Shown one piece after another: positions 16,464 to 25,236 of a stretch of 55,481 nucleotides of DNA. The stretch's first letter is position 1. The number at the start of each line of letters is the position of its first letter. A model generated the notes under the pieces. The model made no database searches. It worked only from the letters and a program-made list of their open reading frames with translations, and was not told the DNA's origin. A program made the translations under genes and the position numbers. The DNA is from Bradyrhizobium sp. S69 (lineage in GTDB: Bacteria; Pseudomonadota; Alphaproteobacteria; Rhizobiales; Xanthobacteraceae): assembly GCF_009766005.1 (NCBI RefSeq), contig NZ_LMUK01000043.1, positions 108,994-164,474 on the forward strand, in the 5' to 3' direction.

Positions 16464-18782
16464 ATGAACATCTTCACAAACCCGGACAAACTTCGCGGCA
16501 TCGAAAAGCGCGTCAAGGTGCAGAAGGTTTCTCGCCGCACCATCCTGAAGAGTCTTGGTATCACCGGCGGGCTGGTGCTTGCCGCACCGGTGACGTCGCG
16601 TCAGGCGTTCGCGGCCTATCAGACCGGCGCCGGAAAGATGCCGCATGGCACGGTGGTCGATCCACGCGTGTTCGTCGCGATCGCGCCGGATGGCATTGTG
16701 ACCATCGTGGCGCACCGCTCCGAAATGGGAACCGGGGTTCGGACCAGCCTGCCCCTGATCGTGGCCGAAGAAATGGAGGCCGATTGGTCGCGCGTCAAAG
16801 TCAAGCAGGCGCATGGCGACGAAGTCAAATTCGGCAATCAGGATACCGACGGTTCACGTAGCACGCGGCATTATCTGATCCCGATGCGCCAGATCGGAGC
16901 ATCGGCGCGGGTGATGCTGGAAGCCGCTGCCGCCCAGCGCTGGAACGTGCCGGTGACCGAGGTCAAGGCCGTCAACCACGAGGTGGTTCATGCCGCCAGC
17001 GGTAAGCGTTTGGGGTTCGGCGATCTCGCCGCCGATGCCGCCAAACAACCGGTGCCAAGCGTCGATGGCCTGAAGCTGAAGGACGCAAAGGACTTCCGCT
17101 ATCTGGGCAAAGGCGAAGTCGGCATCGTCGACCTGCGCGACATCACCGTCGGCACCGCCCATTACGGCATCGATACGCGGTTGCCCGGCATGAAATACGC
17201 CGTGATCGCGCGGCCGCCGGTGACCGGCGGCAAACTGGTATCGTTCGATTCAGCCGATGCGATGAAGGTCTCCGGCGTCGAGAAGGTCATGGAAGTCCAG
17301 GGCTGGCCGTGGCCGTCCAAATTCCAGCCGCTCGGCGGCGTGGCTGTGATCGCGCGCAACACCGGTGCGGCGATCAAGGGACGCGACGCGCTCAAGGTGG
17401 TGTGGGACGACGGCGCCAACGCCACATACGATTCCGTCGCCTATCGGACCGAACTCGAGGAAGCCGCACGCAAACCCGGCCTCGTCGTGCGCAAGGAAGG
17501 CGATGTGGATGCCGCCCTGAAAGGCGCGGCCAAGGTGATCGTGGGTGAATATTATCTGCCTCATCTGGCCCATGTCAGCATGGAGCCGCCGGTCGCGGTG
17601 GCGGATGTGAAGGGTGACAAAGCCGAGATCTGGGCGCCGGTGCAAAGCCCCGGCGGCACCCGCGAAGACGTCGCCAAGACCCTCGGAATCCCCGAGGACA
17701 ACGTCACCGTCAACGTCACGCTGCTTGGCGGCGGGTTCGGGCGCAAATCGAAATGCGATTTCGCGATCGAGGCGGCGCTGCTTTCCAAGGCGCTCGGCGC
17801 ACCGGTCAAGGTGCAATGGACGCGCGAAGACGACGTTCGCCACGACTTCCTGCATACGGTCTCGGTGGAGCGCATCGAAGCCGGCCTCGACGCCAGCAAC
17901 AAGGTGATCGCCTGGCGGCACCGCAGTGTCGCGCCCACCATCGCCTCGACCTTCGCGGCCGGTGCGGTGCATGAGGCGGCGTTCGAACTCGGCATGGGAC
18001 TGATCGACATGCCGTTCGAGATCGCCAATATCCAATGCGAAAATCCGGAAGCCGCCGCCCATACCCGCATCGGCTGGTTCCGCTCGGTGTCCAATATCCC
18101 GCGTGCGTTCGCGGTGCAGTCGATGGTGGGCGAACTCGCGCACGCCACCGGCCGCGATCAGAAGGATATGCTGCTGGAACTGATCGGTTCGCCGCGGATC
18201 GTCAATCTCGCCTCGGTGAAAGACCCCTGGAACTACGGCGAGCCCTATGACAGCTATCCGATCGATACCGCACGGCTGCGCAAGGTGGTCGAGGTCGTCG
18301 CCGACAAGGGCGGCTGGGGCCGGACCGTGCCCAAAGGACACGGGCTCGGCATCGCGGTGCATCGCAGCTTCGTCAGCTACATCGCGACCATCGTCGAGGT
18401 CTCGGTTGGCGACAAGGGTAAGCTCACGGTGCATCAGGTCGATACCGCGATCGATTGCGGAACCTATGTCAATCCGGAGCGGATCCAGTCGCAGATCGAG
18501 GGCGCCGCGATCATGGGGCTTAGCCTCGCCAAGCATGGCGAGATCAGCTTCAAGGCCGGCAAGGTGCAGCAGGGCAATTTCGATGACTTCCCGGTGGTCC
18601 GGATCGACGAGGCGCCGCTCATCACCAACGTCCACATCGTGCCGCCCGGCGCCGATACCCCGCCCAGCGGCGTCGGCGAGCCCGGCGTGCCTCCGTTTGC
18701 ACCGGCGCTGATCAACGCGATCTTCGCCGCCACCGGCAAACGCATCCGGGCGCTGCCGATCGGCAAGCAACTGGAGACGTAA
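16464..18782 (+). CDS. Molybdopterin-binding large subunit, IorB-type, Tat-exported
   Basis: A 772-aa subunit of the xanthine oxidase family. A twin-arginine signal (VSRRTILKSLGITGGLVLAA) lies at residues 21-40, so the folded heterodimer is likely carried to the periplasm or is membrane-attached there. Molybdenum-site motifs include GTGVRTSLPLIVAEEMEADW, GGGFGRKSKCDFAIEAALLS and, near the C-terminus, SGVGEPGVPPFAPALINAIF, where Glu of GVGEPG matches the catalytic base. The length agrees with the isoquinoline 1-oxidoreductase beta family (about 750 aa). The true substrate may be an N-heterocycle or an aldehyde. No MoCo-insertion (XdhC-type) gene is seen beside it. Confidence 0.9.
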   Translation: MNIFTNPDKLRGIEKRVKVQKVSRRTILKSLGITGGLVLAAPVTSRQAFAAYQTGAGKMPHGTVVDPRVFVAIAPDGIVTIVAHRSEMGTGVRTSLPLIVAEEMEADWSRVKVKQAHGDEVKFGNQDTDGSRSTRHYLIPMRQIGASARVMLEAAAAQRWNVPVTEVKAVNHEVVHAASGKRLGFGDLAADAAKQPVPSVDGLKLKDAKDFRYLGKGEVGIVDLRDITVGTAHYGIDTRLPGMKYAVIARPPVTGGKLVSFDSADAMKVSGVEKVMEVQGWPWPSKFQPLGGVAVIARNTGAAIKGRDALKVVWDDGANATYDSVAYRTELEEAARKPGLVVRKEGDVDAALKGAAKVIVGEYYLPHLAHVSMEPPVAVADVKGDKAEIWAPVQSPGGTREDVAKTLGIPEDNVTVNVTLLGGGFGRKSKCDFAIEAALLSKALGAPVKVQWTREDDVRHDFLHTVSVERIEAGLDASNKVIAWRHRSVAPTIASTFAAGAVHEAAFELGMGLIDMPFEIANIQCENPEAAAHTRIGWFRSVSNIPRAFAVQSMVGELAHATGRDQKDMLLELIGSPRIVNLASVKDPWNYGEPYDSYPIDTARLRKVVEVVADKGGWGRTVPKGHGLGIAVHRSFVSYIATIVEVSVGDKGKLTVHQVDTAIDCGTYVNPERIQSQIEGAAIMGLSLAKHGEISFKAGKVQQGNFDDFPVVRIDEAPLITNVHIVPPGADTPPSGVGEPGVPPFAPALINAIFAATGKRIRALPIGKQLET

Positions 18783-18802
18783 GGCGGAACAAAGCGCCCA
18801 CA

Positions 18803-18843
18803 CGAATGACGCTCGCGGTATCTCTGCTGTCGAGCGTCATTCG
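18803..18843. terminator. Inverted repeat between convergent genes
   Basis: CGAATGACGCTCG (18803-18815) and CGAGCGTCATTCG (18831-18843) are perfect complements with a 15-base loop. It sits between the stop of the molybdopterin subunit gene and the convergent DUF2235 gene. No T tract follows, so a bidirectional terminator is likely but not certain. Confidence 0.5.
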
Positions 18844-18873
18844 CCGCGCAAGGAGATCGCCCGCATCGTTGCG

Positions 18874-21531
18874 TTACGACTTGACGTTACGCACCTCGAC
18901 GGTCGCCGTGCCCTTGTTTTCCTGATAGAAAAAATTCCGCGGTAACGGCCATGCGAGGACCCTGTCGTTGACGTACAGGAACAACTCGCCATTGCGCCGC
19001 GGAACGATCGGCACCTCGATAATCTGGTCTCTTTGATAGGGATCCGGCTCAAGCAGGTACTCGTCGTTGCCGGTAGCGCCGACCCGCGCCAACACCACGA
19101 AGCGCGACTGCATCAGGTTTCGCGTCAGCGGCCAGCTCAAGGCCGACAGGATCTTGTCCCAGCGCGAGCTCAGCTCGCCGCGATGCACGCCGCGCACGGA
19201 GACCTCGCGTCCATCGCTGGTCCAGATGTCGTCGGGCGTCACCTTGATGATGTAGCGCTGCCCCTGCTCGACCATGATATGGGTCGAATTGCAGATCTTG
19301 CCGACGTCGAGCTTCTTGTACTGTGTTTTCTGCGGCTGGATCTCGCACTTCGCCGCGCAGGTCGCGGGACCCGCGATCGAGGCCTGCGGCGTCCGGCATA
19401 CGGCATTCGCAAAGCATTTGTCGGAGTTCTTGTCAGCGCCGCCGCATTTTTCCTTCGGCGCGAATTCGCAAGCGGGCGTGGTGCCCTCTCCGCAATAGAC
19501 CGGCCCTCCCAAACCGCAGCTCACCGCGCCGCTGGCCGAACAGGTCGCAACGGCCGGGCCGACGCAGCGGCTGATGCCGTAATTGATCGTTGCCGAGCGG
19601 TCGGCCGCTATCTTTGGATCGGCATGGCAGACGTAACCGAAGCTATCTTCCAGATCGAAAACGATGTGGCTGGCGAACAGCAGTCCGATGCCGACAAACG
19701 ACACCGCGAACACCATCGGCAGCCATTTGAGCTTCAGGTTGCGGATCAACGACCGGTAAGGCGGCGCGGTTCGCAAGTGCAATACGGCAAAGGCCGGCAA
19801 CATCGATAGCAGGATCAGCACCAGCGTCGCCCGGATCGAGAAGGTGACGTAGTGAACGATCCAGCCATGCACCGGCCTCGGCAGTTGCAGCTCGCGCGGC
19901 AGCACCGAATAAAACAACAGATAGATGCCGACCAGCGCCGCGAGCCGGCGCAGCCAGACCGAAGCCGGCGTCGACGGCGCCTCAGCCGTCGCGGCCGGGC
20001 GCCATATCAGTTCCATGCGGCTTTCGATCACACCGCCGAGCCGCGACCCCACCAGGATCAATCCGGCCGCCAAGCCGCCGACGAACAGGAATTGGCCGGG
20101 TGCGCGCGCATAGGCATCGATCCACGACGCCGCAAAACCCGGCAGCACCTGGCCGAGCAGCCGGATCGCCTGCGAGACGAAACTGAGCGGCGTGGTGAAT
20201 TCGTCTTCCGCGGGCGCGACGCGAAAAAATGGATAGAGCGCCAGATAGAACGAGGCAAACACGGTCGCGAAATAGATCACGCGACGGCGCCAGACCACAT
20301 TCCAGATATCTTCCTGCTTGACGCAGCGCAGCGCGGCAGCCTCCGCCGGCTCGACCGTCGATTGGTCCGCCAGGCCATTGTCGGTCAGCAGGTCGTAATG
20401 GCAGGGAATGCCGATCGGCGCATAGCGATGCGCGCCGGCTTTGGCACGATTGATCGCGGTCTCGTGGATCTTTGCCTTCTCGATCGACACTTCGTCGCCG
20501 GAGCGCCGCGAGAGCTTCATGTGGTTGAGGTCGTCGATCCGGCGCGGACCATAGCGGTAGTAGCCGCCAAGACCATTGCGCGAGTCGTAAAGCCGGCCAT
20601 CCTTGTCGCGAAGCCATTTCGCCAGCACCACCATATCGGGGTCGGCCCGCTGCTCCGGATCGGCGCTGGTGCCGGTCTTGAATTTCAGGCCGGTGGCCTC
20701 GGCGCTCTTCATGATCCAGTAGAGCGGGATATGGGCTAGTGAATCGTCGGGATAACCACCGCCGACATTGGAATGAACGCCGGGAAACCAGACCTGATGC
20801 AGTTGCCCGGGCGGAACGCCGTTCTCGCTCCATAGCACCGGATGAAACGTGGTGCGCTCATCGTCCAACGCCAGCGCATGACACGCCTGTTCGATGCCGT
20901 GATTGAAATTGCGATCGGGCAATTCGAGCGGGAACAGCCATTTGCTCACGCCCCGCGCCATTTCGTCGATCGGCAGACCGTAAGCCGCAACCGTATCCCA
21001 CAGACCCAGGAACCTGATCTTCTCGACCGTGCGGTTGCGGGTTTGATCGTATCGCTGCCCGAACAATCGCAAGCCCGCATCGCGCGCCCAGCGGAACGGC
21101 GCCTCCAGGTGGAACACGGTGTGAAACAAATTGGCGCGGTAGGCCCGATAGGCCAGCTTGGCATTCTCGTATAGTTCGGCATCGGTGTTGCCGCGCACCA
21201 GGCCCTGATCGAGAACCAGCCCGATCACGACGCGGATCGTGAACGCGCCGCGGCTGAACCCGAACCCGTAGATTTCGTCGTCCGGGGATTCGTAATTGGC
21301 GCACAGGAATTTATAGATATCGAGGACGTTCCGCTTCAGGCCATAGCCGAACACACCGCCGAGTATCGCCAGCGGCTTGAAGGAAGACGTTCCCACACCG
21401 TCGTCGTAGAACGCGACCTGTTTCTTGCCCGTGAGATCGAGGCTTTCGAACACGCGCCAGACATTGGATCGCCAGACCTTGCTGGCCGAATTGCCAGTCC
21501 CGTCGGAAAGCAAGATAATTCGCTTGCCCAC
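18874..21531 (-). CDS. DUF2235 hydrolase with five membrane helices and a Cys-rich tail
   Basis: An 885-aa protein with a GTG start at 21531 behind AAGGGGG. Residues 1-360 form a DUF2235 alpha/beta hydrolase: LLSDGTGNSASKVWRSNVWR near the start and the nucleophile elbow GFGFSRGAFTIR (Ser about 94); LWDTVAAYG and PGVHSNVGGGY are further family motifs. Members include phospholipase-type T6SS effectors, but many are uncharacterised. After residue 400 come five hydrophobic segments (for example RVIYFATVFASFYLALYPFF and LPMVFAVSFVGIGLLFASHI). About 12 cysteines follow within roughly 110 residues, then a basic C-terminal domain. With the hydrolase inside and five helices, the Cys-rich part would be periplasmic. 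No secretion genes adjoin it. Confidence 0.82.
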   Translation of the reverse strand: MGKRIILLSDGTGNSASKVWRSNVWRVFESLDLTGKKQVAFYDDGVGTSSFKPLAILGGVFGYGLKRNVLDIYKFLCANYESPDDEIYGFGFSRGAFTIRVVIGLVLDQGLVRGNTDAELYENAKLAYRAYRANLFHTVFHLEAPFRWARDAGLRLFGQRYDQTRNRTVEKIRFLGLWDTVAAYGLPIDEMARGVSKWLFPLELPDRNFNHGIEQACHALALDDERTTFHPVLWSENGVPPGQLHQVWFPGVHSNVGGGYPDDSLAHIPLYWIMKSAEATGLKFKTGTSADPEQRADPDMVVLAKWLRDKDGRLYDSRNGLGGYYRYGPRRIDDLNHMKLSRRSGDEVSIEKAKIHETAINRAKAGAHRYAPIGIPCHYDLLTDNGLADQSTVEPAEAAALRCVKQEDIWNVVWRRRVIYFATVFASFYLALYPFFRVAPAEDEFTTPLSFVSQAIRLLGQVLPGFAASWIDAYARAPGQFLFVGGLAAGLILVGSRLGGVIESRMELIWRPAATAEAPSTPASVWLRRLAALVGIYLLFYSVLPRELQLPRPVHGWIVHYVTFSIRATLVLILLSMLPAFAVLHLRTAPPYRSLIRNLKLKWLPMVFAVSFVGIGLLFASHIVFDLEDSFGYVCHADPKIAADRSATINYGISRCVGPAVATCSASGAVSCGLGGPVYCGEGTTPACEFAPKEKCGGADKNSDKCFANAVCRTPQASIAGPATCAAKCEIQPQKTQYKKLDVGKICNSTHIMVEQGQRYIIKVTPDDIWTSDGREVSVRGVHRGELSSRWDKILSALSWPLTRNLMQSRFVVLARVGATGNDEYLLEPDPYQRDQIIEVPIVPRRNGELFLYVNDRVLAWPLPRNFFYQENKGTATVEVRNVKS

Positions 21532-21651
21532 GCGCGCCCCCTTGAACGAAATCGCCGGGGTCAGGTCGCCATGGCGACTTCACCCGCGTTTGGCCGGTTT
21601 TCCATTGATAGATCGGAAGGCAGCACATCAAGTGTCTGCTACATCACATTT

Positions 21652-21693
21652 GGCAGGATTCTTGTGGCAAGATTCTTGTGGCAGGATTCTTGA
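21652..21693. repeat. Three tandem 14-bp repeats
   Basis: GGCAGGATTCTTGT (21652-21665), GGCAAGATTCTTGT (21666-21679) and GGCAGGATTCTTGA (21680-21693) are head to tail between the MHS symporter stop and the DUF2235 start, both minus-strand genes. It could be a slippage-prone spacer in the DUF2235 upstream region. Confidence 0.85.
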
Positions 21694-21718
21694 TCGCCCG
21701 GACGGAGCCGGACCCCCG

Positions 21719-23029
21719 TCAGGCCGCCGCCTTGCCGGGCGCGGTTTCACGCATCATCGTCATGGCGACAAAGCCGACCGCGGTGGCAAACAGCAGGTAC
21801 CAGGCCGGCGCCAGCGCATTGCCGGTGACGTGAATGAGCGCGGTGACCACCGGTTGCGCGGTGCCGCCGAAGGTCGCAATCGCAACCGCATAGATGGTCG
21901 CAAACGTGCCGCCGCGAATGTGCTGCGGCAGCCCCTCCGCCAGCGCGACATAGAAGGCGCTGTAGGGGATGCTGCCGATCAGCGTCAGCAACCCGAAGCC
22001 GCCGAGCAGCGCCCATGCGCTCTGCGTGTCCACGATCCACAGGAAGGTCGGGTAGGTCAGCAGCAATGTCACCAATTGCGGCCACACCATCACGTGCCAT
22101 CGCCCGACCCGGTCCGCCAGCCATCCGCCAAACAGCGCGCCGGCGATACTGAGCCCGTTGCTGACGACGGAGGTGCCGAACGCCAGATCGGTCGACACAT
22201 GCAGGGTGCTTTCCGCGTAAGTCGTCATGTACTGGCCGACATAGGTCGAGATGGTGCCGGAGGCCAGAATGAGCAGGCCGAGCACGATAATGCGCGCGTT
22301 GTCGCGGATCACCGCCAGACGTTTGCCGGCCGCTTGTTTGGCCGCTACCGCCGCCGCGCCGAGATCGACCGTCTCCGGCAGGTTCGAGCGCAGCCACAGC
22401 CCGAACGGCAGGCAAACCGCGCCGAGCAGGAAGGCGATGCGCCAGCCATAGGATTCCAGCGCCGCATCGCTCATGGTCCGCGACAGCACCACACCGACCA
22501 GCGCGCCCGCGGTGGCGGCGATCTCCTGGCTTGCCGGCTGCCATGAGACGGCGAGCCCACGCCGGTTCGGCGGCGCGGCCTCCATCAGATAGGCCGTGGT
22601 GGGTCCGACTTCGCCGCCGAGCGAGAAGCCCTGCACCATGCGCGCGAGAATCGCGATGACAGGCGCCGTGACGCCGATGGTAGCGTAAGACGGCGTCAGC
22701 GCCAGCACGATGATGGCGGAGCCCATCATGGCAAAGCTCAGCATCATCGCCGGACGCCGGCCGGCCCTGTCGGAATAATGCCCGATCACGATGCCGCCGA
22801 TCGGCCGGGTCACGAAGCCGACGCCGAACGTCGCCAGCGACAGCATCAGGCTGCCGAACTGGCTCGTGGAGGGAAAGAAGGTGTGGCCGATCTGGACCGC
22901 GAAAAAACTGTAGGTGATGAAATCGTAGAATTCGAGCATGTTGCCGATGGTGACGGCAAGCGTTCCACGGCCGAAGATCGCAGGGGATTCCGGTTTGAGG
23001 GCGGCAGCTTCTGCGGATGGATTGGCCAT
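21719..23029 (-). CDS. MFS transporter of the metabolite:H+ symporter (MHS) family
   Basis: A 436-aa, 12-helix secondary transporter. The MHS signature is clear: NMLEFYDFITYSFFAVQIGH in helix 1, GHYSDRAGRRPAMMLSFAMM between helices 2 and 3, and RMVQGFSLGGEVGPTTAYLM in helix 4. Relatives (ShiA, KgtP, ProP, CitH) take up shikimate, 2-oxoglutarate, betaine or citrate with protons across the inner membrane. The substrate is open; the nearby Bug receptors and the glycerophosphodiesterase make organic-acid uptake plausible but do not prove it. It is divergent from the glycerophosphodiesterase gene with about 80 bp between starts. Confidence 0.88.
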   Translation of the reverse strand: MANPSAEAAALKPESPAIFGRGTLAVTIGNMLEFYDFITYSFFAVQIGHTFFPSTSQFGSLMLSLATFGVGFVTRPIGGIVIGHYSDRAGRRPAMMLSFAMMGSAIIVLALTPSYATIGVTAPVIAILARMVQGFSLGGEVGPTTAYLMEAAPPNRRGLAVSWQPASQEIAATAGALVGVVLSRTMSDAALESYGWRIAFLLGAVCLPFGLWLRSNLPETVDLGAAAVAAKQAAGKRLAVIRDNARIIVLGLLILASGTISTYVGQYMTTYAESTLHVSTDLAFGTSVVSNGLSIAGALFGGWLADRVGRWHVMVWPQLVTLLLTYPTFLWIVDTQSAWALLGGFGLLTLIGSIPYSAFYVALAEGLPQHIRGGTFATIYAVAIATFGGTAQPVVTALIHVTGNALAPAWYLLFATAVGFVAMTMMRETAPGKAAA

Positions 23030-23112
23030 TTGTCCTGCTCGTTTGCGTCGTCAGCGCTATAATACATCCCGGCGCGCGGAATCGTTCCGCATGCCGGTCG
23101 TATGCTGATAGC

Positions 23113-24135
23113 ATGCGGGATCAATTGGGTCAGGGCAAACCGGGTATGGCGATCCTTCGTTGCTGCGCGATCGCCGCCGCTGCCCTCTGGCTTTGCGCCG
23201 GCGGAGAGGTCATGGCTTTCGATATCGAGGCGCATCGCGGCGGGCGGGCGCTGTTTCCGGAAAATACCCTGCCCTCGTTTGCCAACGCGCTCTCGATGGG
23301 CGTCAACACGCTGGAGCTGGATATCGGCGTCACCCGGGATGGCGCGGTCGTGGTCTCCCATGAACGCAAGCTCAACCCTGATTTGGCCCGCGGCCCCGAT
23401 GGCGTCTATGTCACGCCGCCCGGCACGCCGTTCGTCCAGTTGCGGCTTGAGGACGTCAAGCAATACGACGTCGGCCAGATCCGGCCGGGTAGCCTCTATG
23501 CGGCGCAATTTCCCGACCAGCATGCGGTGCCAGGAACGCGGATTCCCACGCTGACCGAGGTGTTCGACCTGGTGCGCCGATCAGGCGATGGAGCTGTGCG
23601 GTTCAACATCGAGACCAAGATCGACCCCAACCATCCCGAGGAATCACCCGATCCGCAACGGTTCGTTTCCGCCCTGCTCGATCTGGCGCAGACCGAGCGC
23701 ATGAGCGACCGGATCATGGTGCAGTCGTTCGACTGGCGAACGCTGCAACTGGTGCAGAAACAGGCAGCCCTCATCCCGACGGTTTATCTCACCCAGCAAA
23801 AAGGCGCCGGCTCCACCATCGCGCTGGACAAGGCGACCGAATGGACGGCGGGTTTTAACCCCGGCGATTACGGCCATTCGCTTCCGCGCACCATCAAGGC
23901 TGCGGGTGGCGCAATCTGGTCGCCTTATTTCCGCGATGTCGATGCCGACCTGATCGCCGAATCCCACCGCCTCGGGCTCAAAGTCGTGGTCTGGACCGTC
24001 AACAAACCGGACGATATCGCCGCCATGATCGACATCGGCGTCGACGGCATCATTTCCGACCATCCGGACGTGTTGCGCAAGGTCGCCGGCGAAAAGGGCA
24101 TTGCCCTGCCGCTCGGACACCCCGTCACGCCCTGA
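23113..24135 (+). CDS. Glycerophosphodiester phosphodiesterase, exported
   Basis: A 340-aa GDPD with an N-terminal signal peptide (RCCAIAAAALWLCAGGEVMA). The catalytic motif AHRGGRALFPENTLPSFANA contains His-Arg and the Glu-Asn pair; ELDIGVTRDGAVVVSHE supplies the metal-binding Glu/Asp and the second His. It hydrolyses glycerophosphodiesters from phospholipid breakdown to glycerol 3-phosphate and an alcohol in the periplasm. ATG 23113 and ATG 23146 (MAILRCC) are both possible starts; neither has a strong ribosome-binding site. It resembles the periplasmic GlpQ-like subfamily with a longer insert (LARGPDGVYVTPPGTPFVQL). Confidence 0.88.
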   Translation: MRDQLGQGKPGMAILRCCAIAAAALWLCAGGEVMAFDIEAHRGGRALFPENTLPSFANALSMGVNTLELDIGVTRDGAVVVSHERKLNPDLARGPDGVYVTPPGTPFVQLRLEDVKQYDVGQIRPGSLYAAQFPDQHAVPGTRIPTLTEVFDLVRRSGDGAVRFNIETKIDPNHPEESPDPQRFVSALLDLAQTERMSDRIMVQSFDWRTLQLVQKQAALIPTVYLTQQKGAGSTIALDKATEWTAGFNPGDYGHSLPRTIKAAGGAIWSPYFRDVDADLIAESHRLGLKVVVWTVNKPDDIAAMIDIGVDGIISDHPDVLRKVAGEKGIALPLGHPVTP

Positions 24136-24240
24136 AGCGCCGCCGTATTCACATCTCCCGCGCGCCGGCGCACCTTTTCAGCTGCACGATGGTTGCGCTA
24201 GCGTTGCTGCAAACAAAGGCTGCTCGCAGGGGGAATAGTC

Positions 24241-25218
24241 ATGGCACTTTCGCGGCGCCAATTGCTCAATTTGACCGGGGGCGTAGTGCTGCTGCCGATG
24301 TCGCCGCGGATCGCCCGGGCCGAGACCTATCCGGCGAGGCCGGTGCGATGGGTGATCGGTTTCAGCGCGGGAAGCTCGCCGGACATTTTTACGCGGTTGA
24401 TGGCGCAATGGCTGTCGCAGCGGCTCGGTCAGCCTTTCATCGTCGAGAACCGGCCAGGCGCCGGCAGCAATATCGGCACCGAGCAGGTCGTGCGCGCGAC
24501 ACCCGACGGCTACACGCTGCTGCTGACGACATCCGCCAACGTCTGGAATGCAAGCCTCTACGACAATCTCAGCTTCGACTTCCAGCGCGATATCGTGCCG
24601 GTCGCGGGCGTGGTCCGCGGCTTGGGCGTGATGGAGGTCGGTCCGTCGTTTCCGGCCAAAAGCGTTCCCGAATTCATCGCCTACGCCAAGGCCAATCCCG
24701 GCAAGATCAATATGGGATCGTCCGGCGTCGGAAGCCCGCAACATCTTTACGGCGAGCTGTTCAAGATGATGACGGGCGTCAATCTCGTTCATGTCCCGTA
24801 TCGCGGGCCGCCGCAATCGCTGACCGCGCTGTTCGCCGGCGAGATCGAGGTGATGTTCAACACGCTGTCCACCTCCATCGAACACGTCAAAGCGGGTCGA
24901 CTGCGCGCGCTGGCCGTGACATCCGCGGCGCGATCGGATCTGTTGCCGGACATTCCGACCGTGGGCGAATTCGTGCCCGGCTATGAGGCGACCAGCTGGC
25001 AGGGCGTCGGCGCACCGGCTGGCACGCCCAGTGGGATCATCGATACGCTCAACCGGGAAATCAACGCCGGCCTCGCCGATGCCAATCTGAGGGCAAGGAT
25101 CGAGGCCCTCGGTTATTCGCCGTTTGCAAGTTCGGCCGCAGCGCTCGGCAGCTTCGTTGCCGAGGAGACCGGTAAATGGAGCAAGGTGATCCGCGCTGCC
25201 GGCATCAAGGCGAATTGA
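24241..25218 (+). CDS. Bug/TctC family periplasmic substrate receptor (first copy)
   Basis: A 325-aa exported protein with signal sequence MALSRRQLLNLTGGVVLLPM and a good ribosome-binding site (CAGGGGG). The Bug fold is shown by YPARPVRWVIGFSAGSSPDI, LGQPFIVENRPGAGSNIGTE and the ligand-loop region GSSGVGSPQHLYGELFKMMT. Bug receptors bind carboxylates for tripartite tricarboxylate transporters or serve sensing. No tctA/tctB gene is nearby, so this is an orphan receptor. About 50% of visible residues agree with the second Bug protein at 27508-28494, suggesting duplication with the chemoreceptor gene between them. Confidence 0.92.
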   Translation: MALSRRQLLNLTGGVVLLPMSPRIARAETYPARPVRWVIGFSAGSSPDIFTRLMAQWLSQRLGQPFIVENRPGAGSNIGTEQVVRATPDGYTLLLTTSANVWNASLYDNLSFDFQRDIVPVAGVVRGLGVMEVGPSFPAKSVPEFIAYAKANPGKINMGSSGVGSPQHLYGELFKMMTGVNLVHVPYRGPPQSLTALFAGEIEVMFNTLSTSIEHVKAGRLRALAVTSAARSDLLPDIPTVGEFVPGYEATSWQGVGAPAGTPSGIIDTLNREINAGLADANLRARIEALGYSPFASSAAALGSFVAEETGKWSKVIRAAGIKAN

Positions 25219-25236
25219 GTGATCTTGCGCTCCGCC

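Noticed and set aside
17250..18803. A 517-aa minus-strand frame opposite the molybdopterin subunit gene
   Set aside because: Antisense shadow of a clear family member; no recognisable domain.
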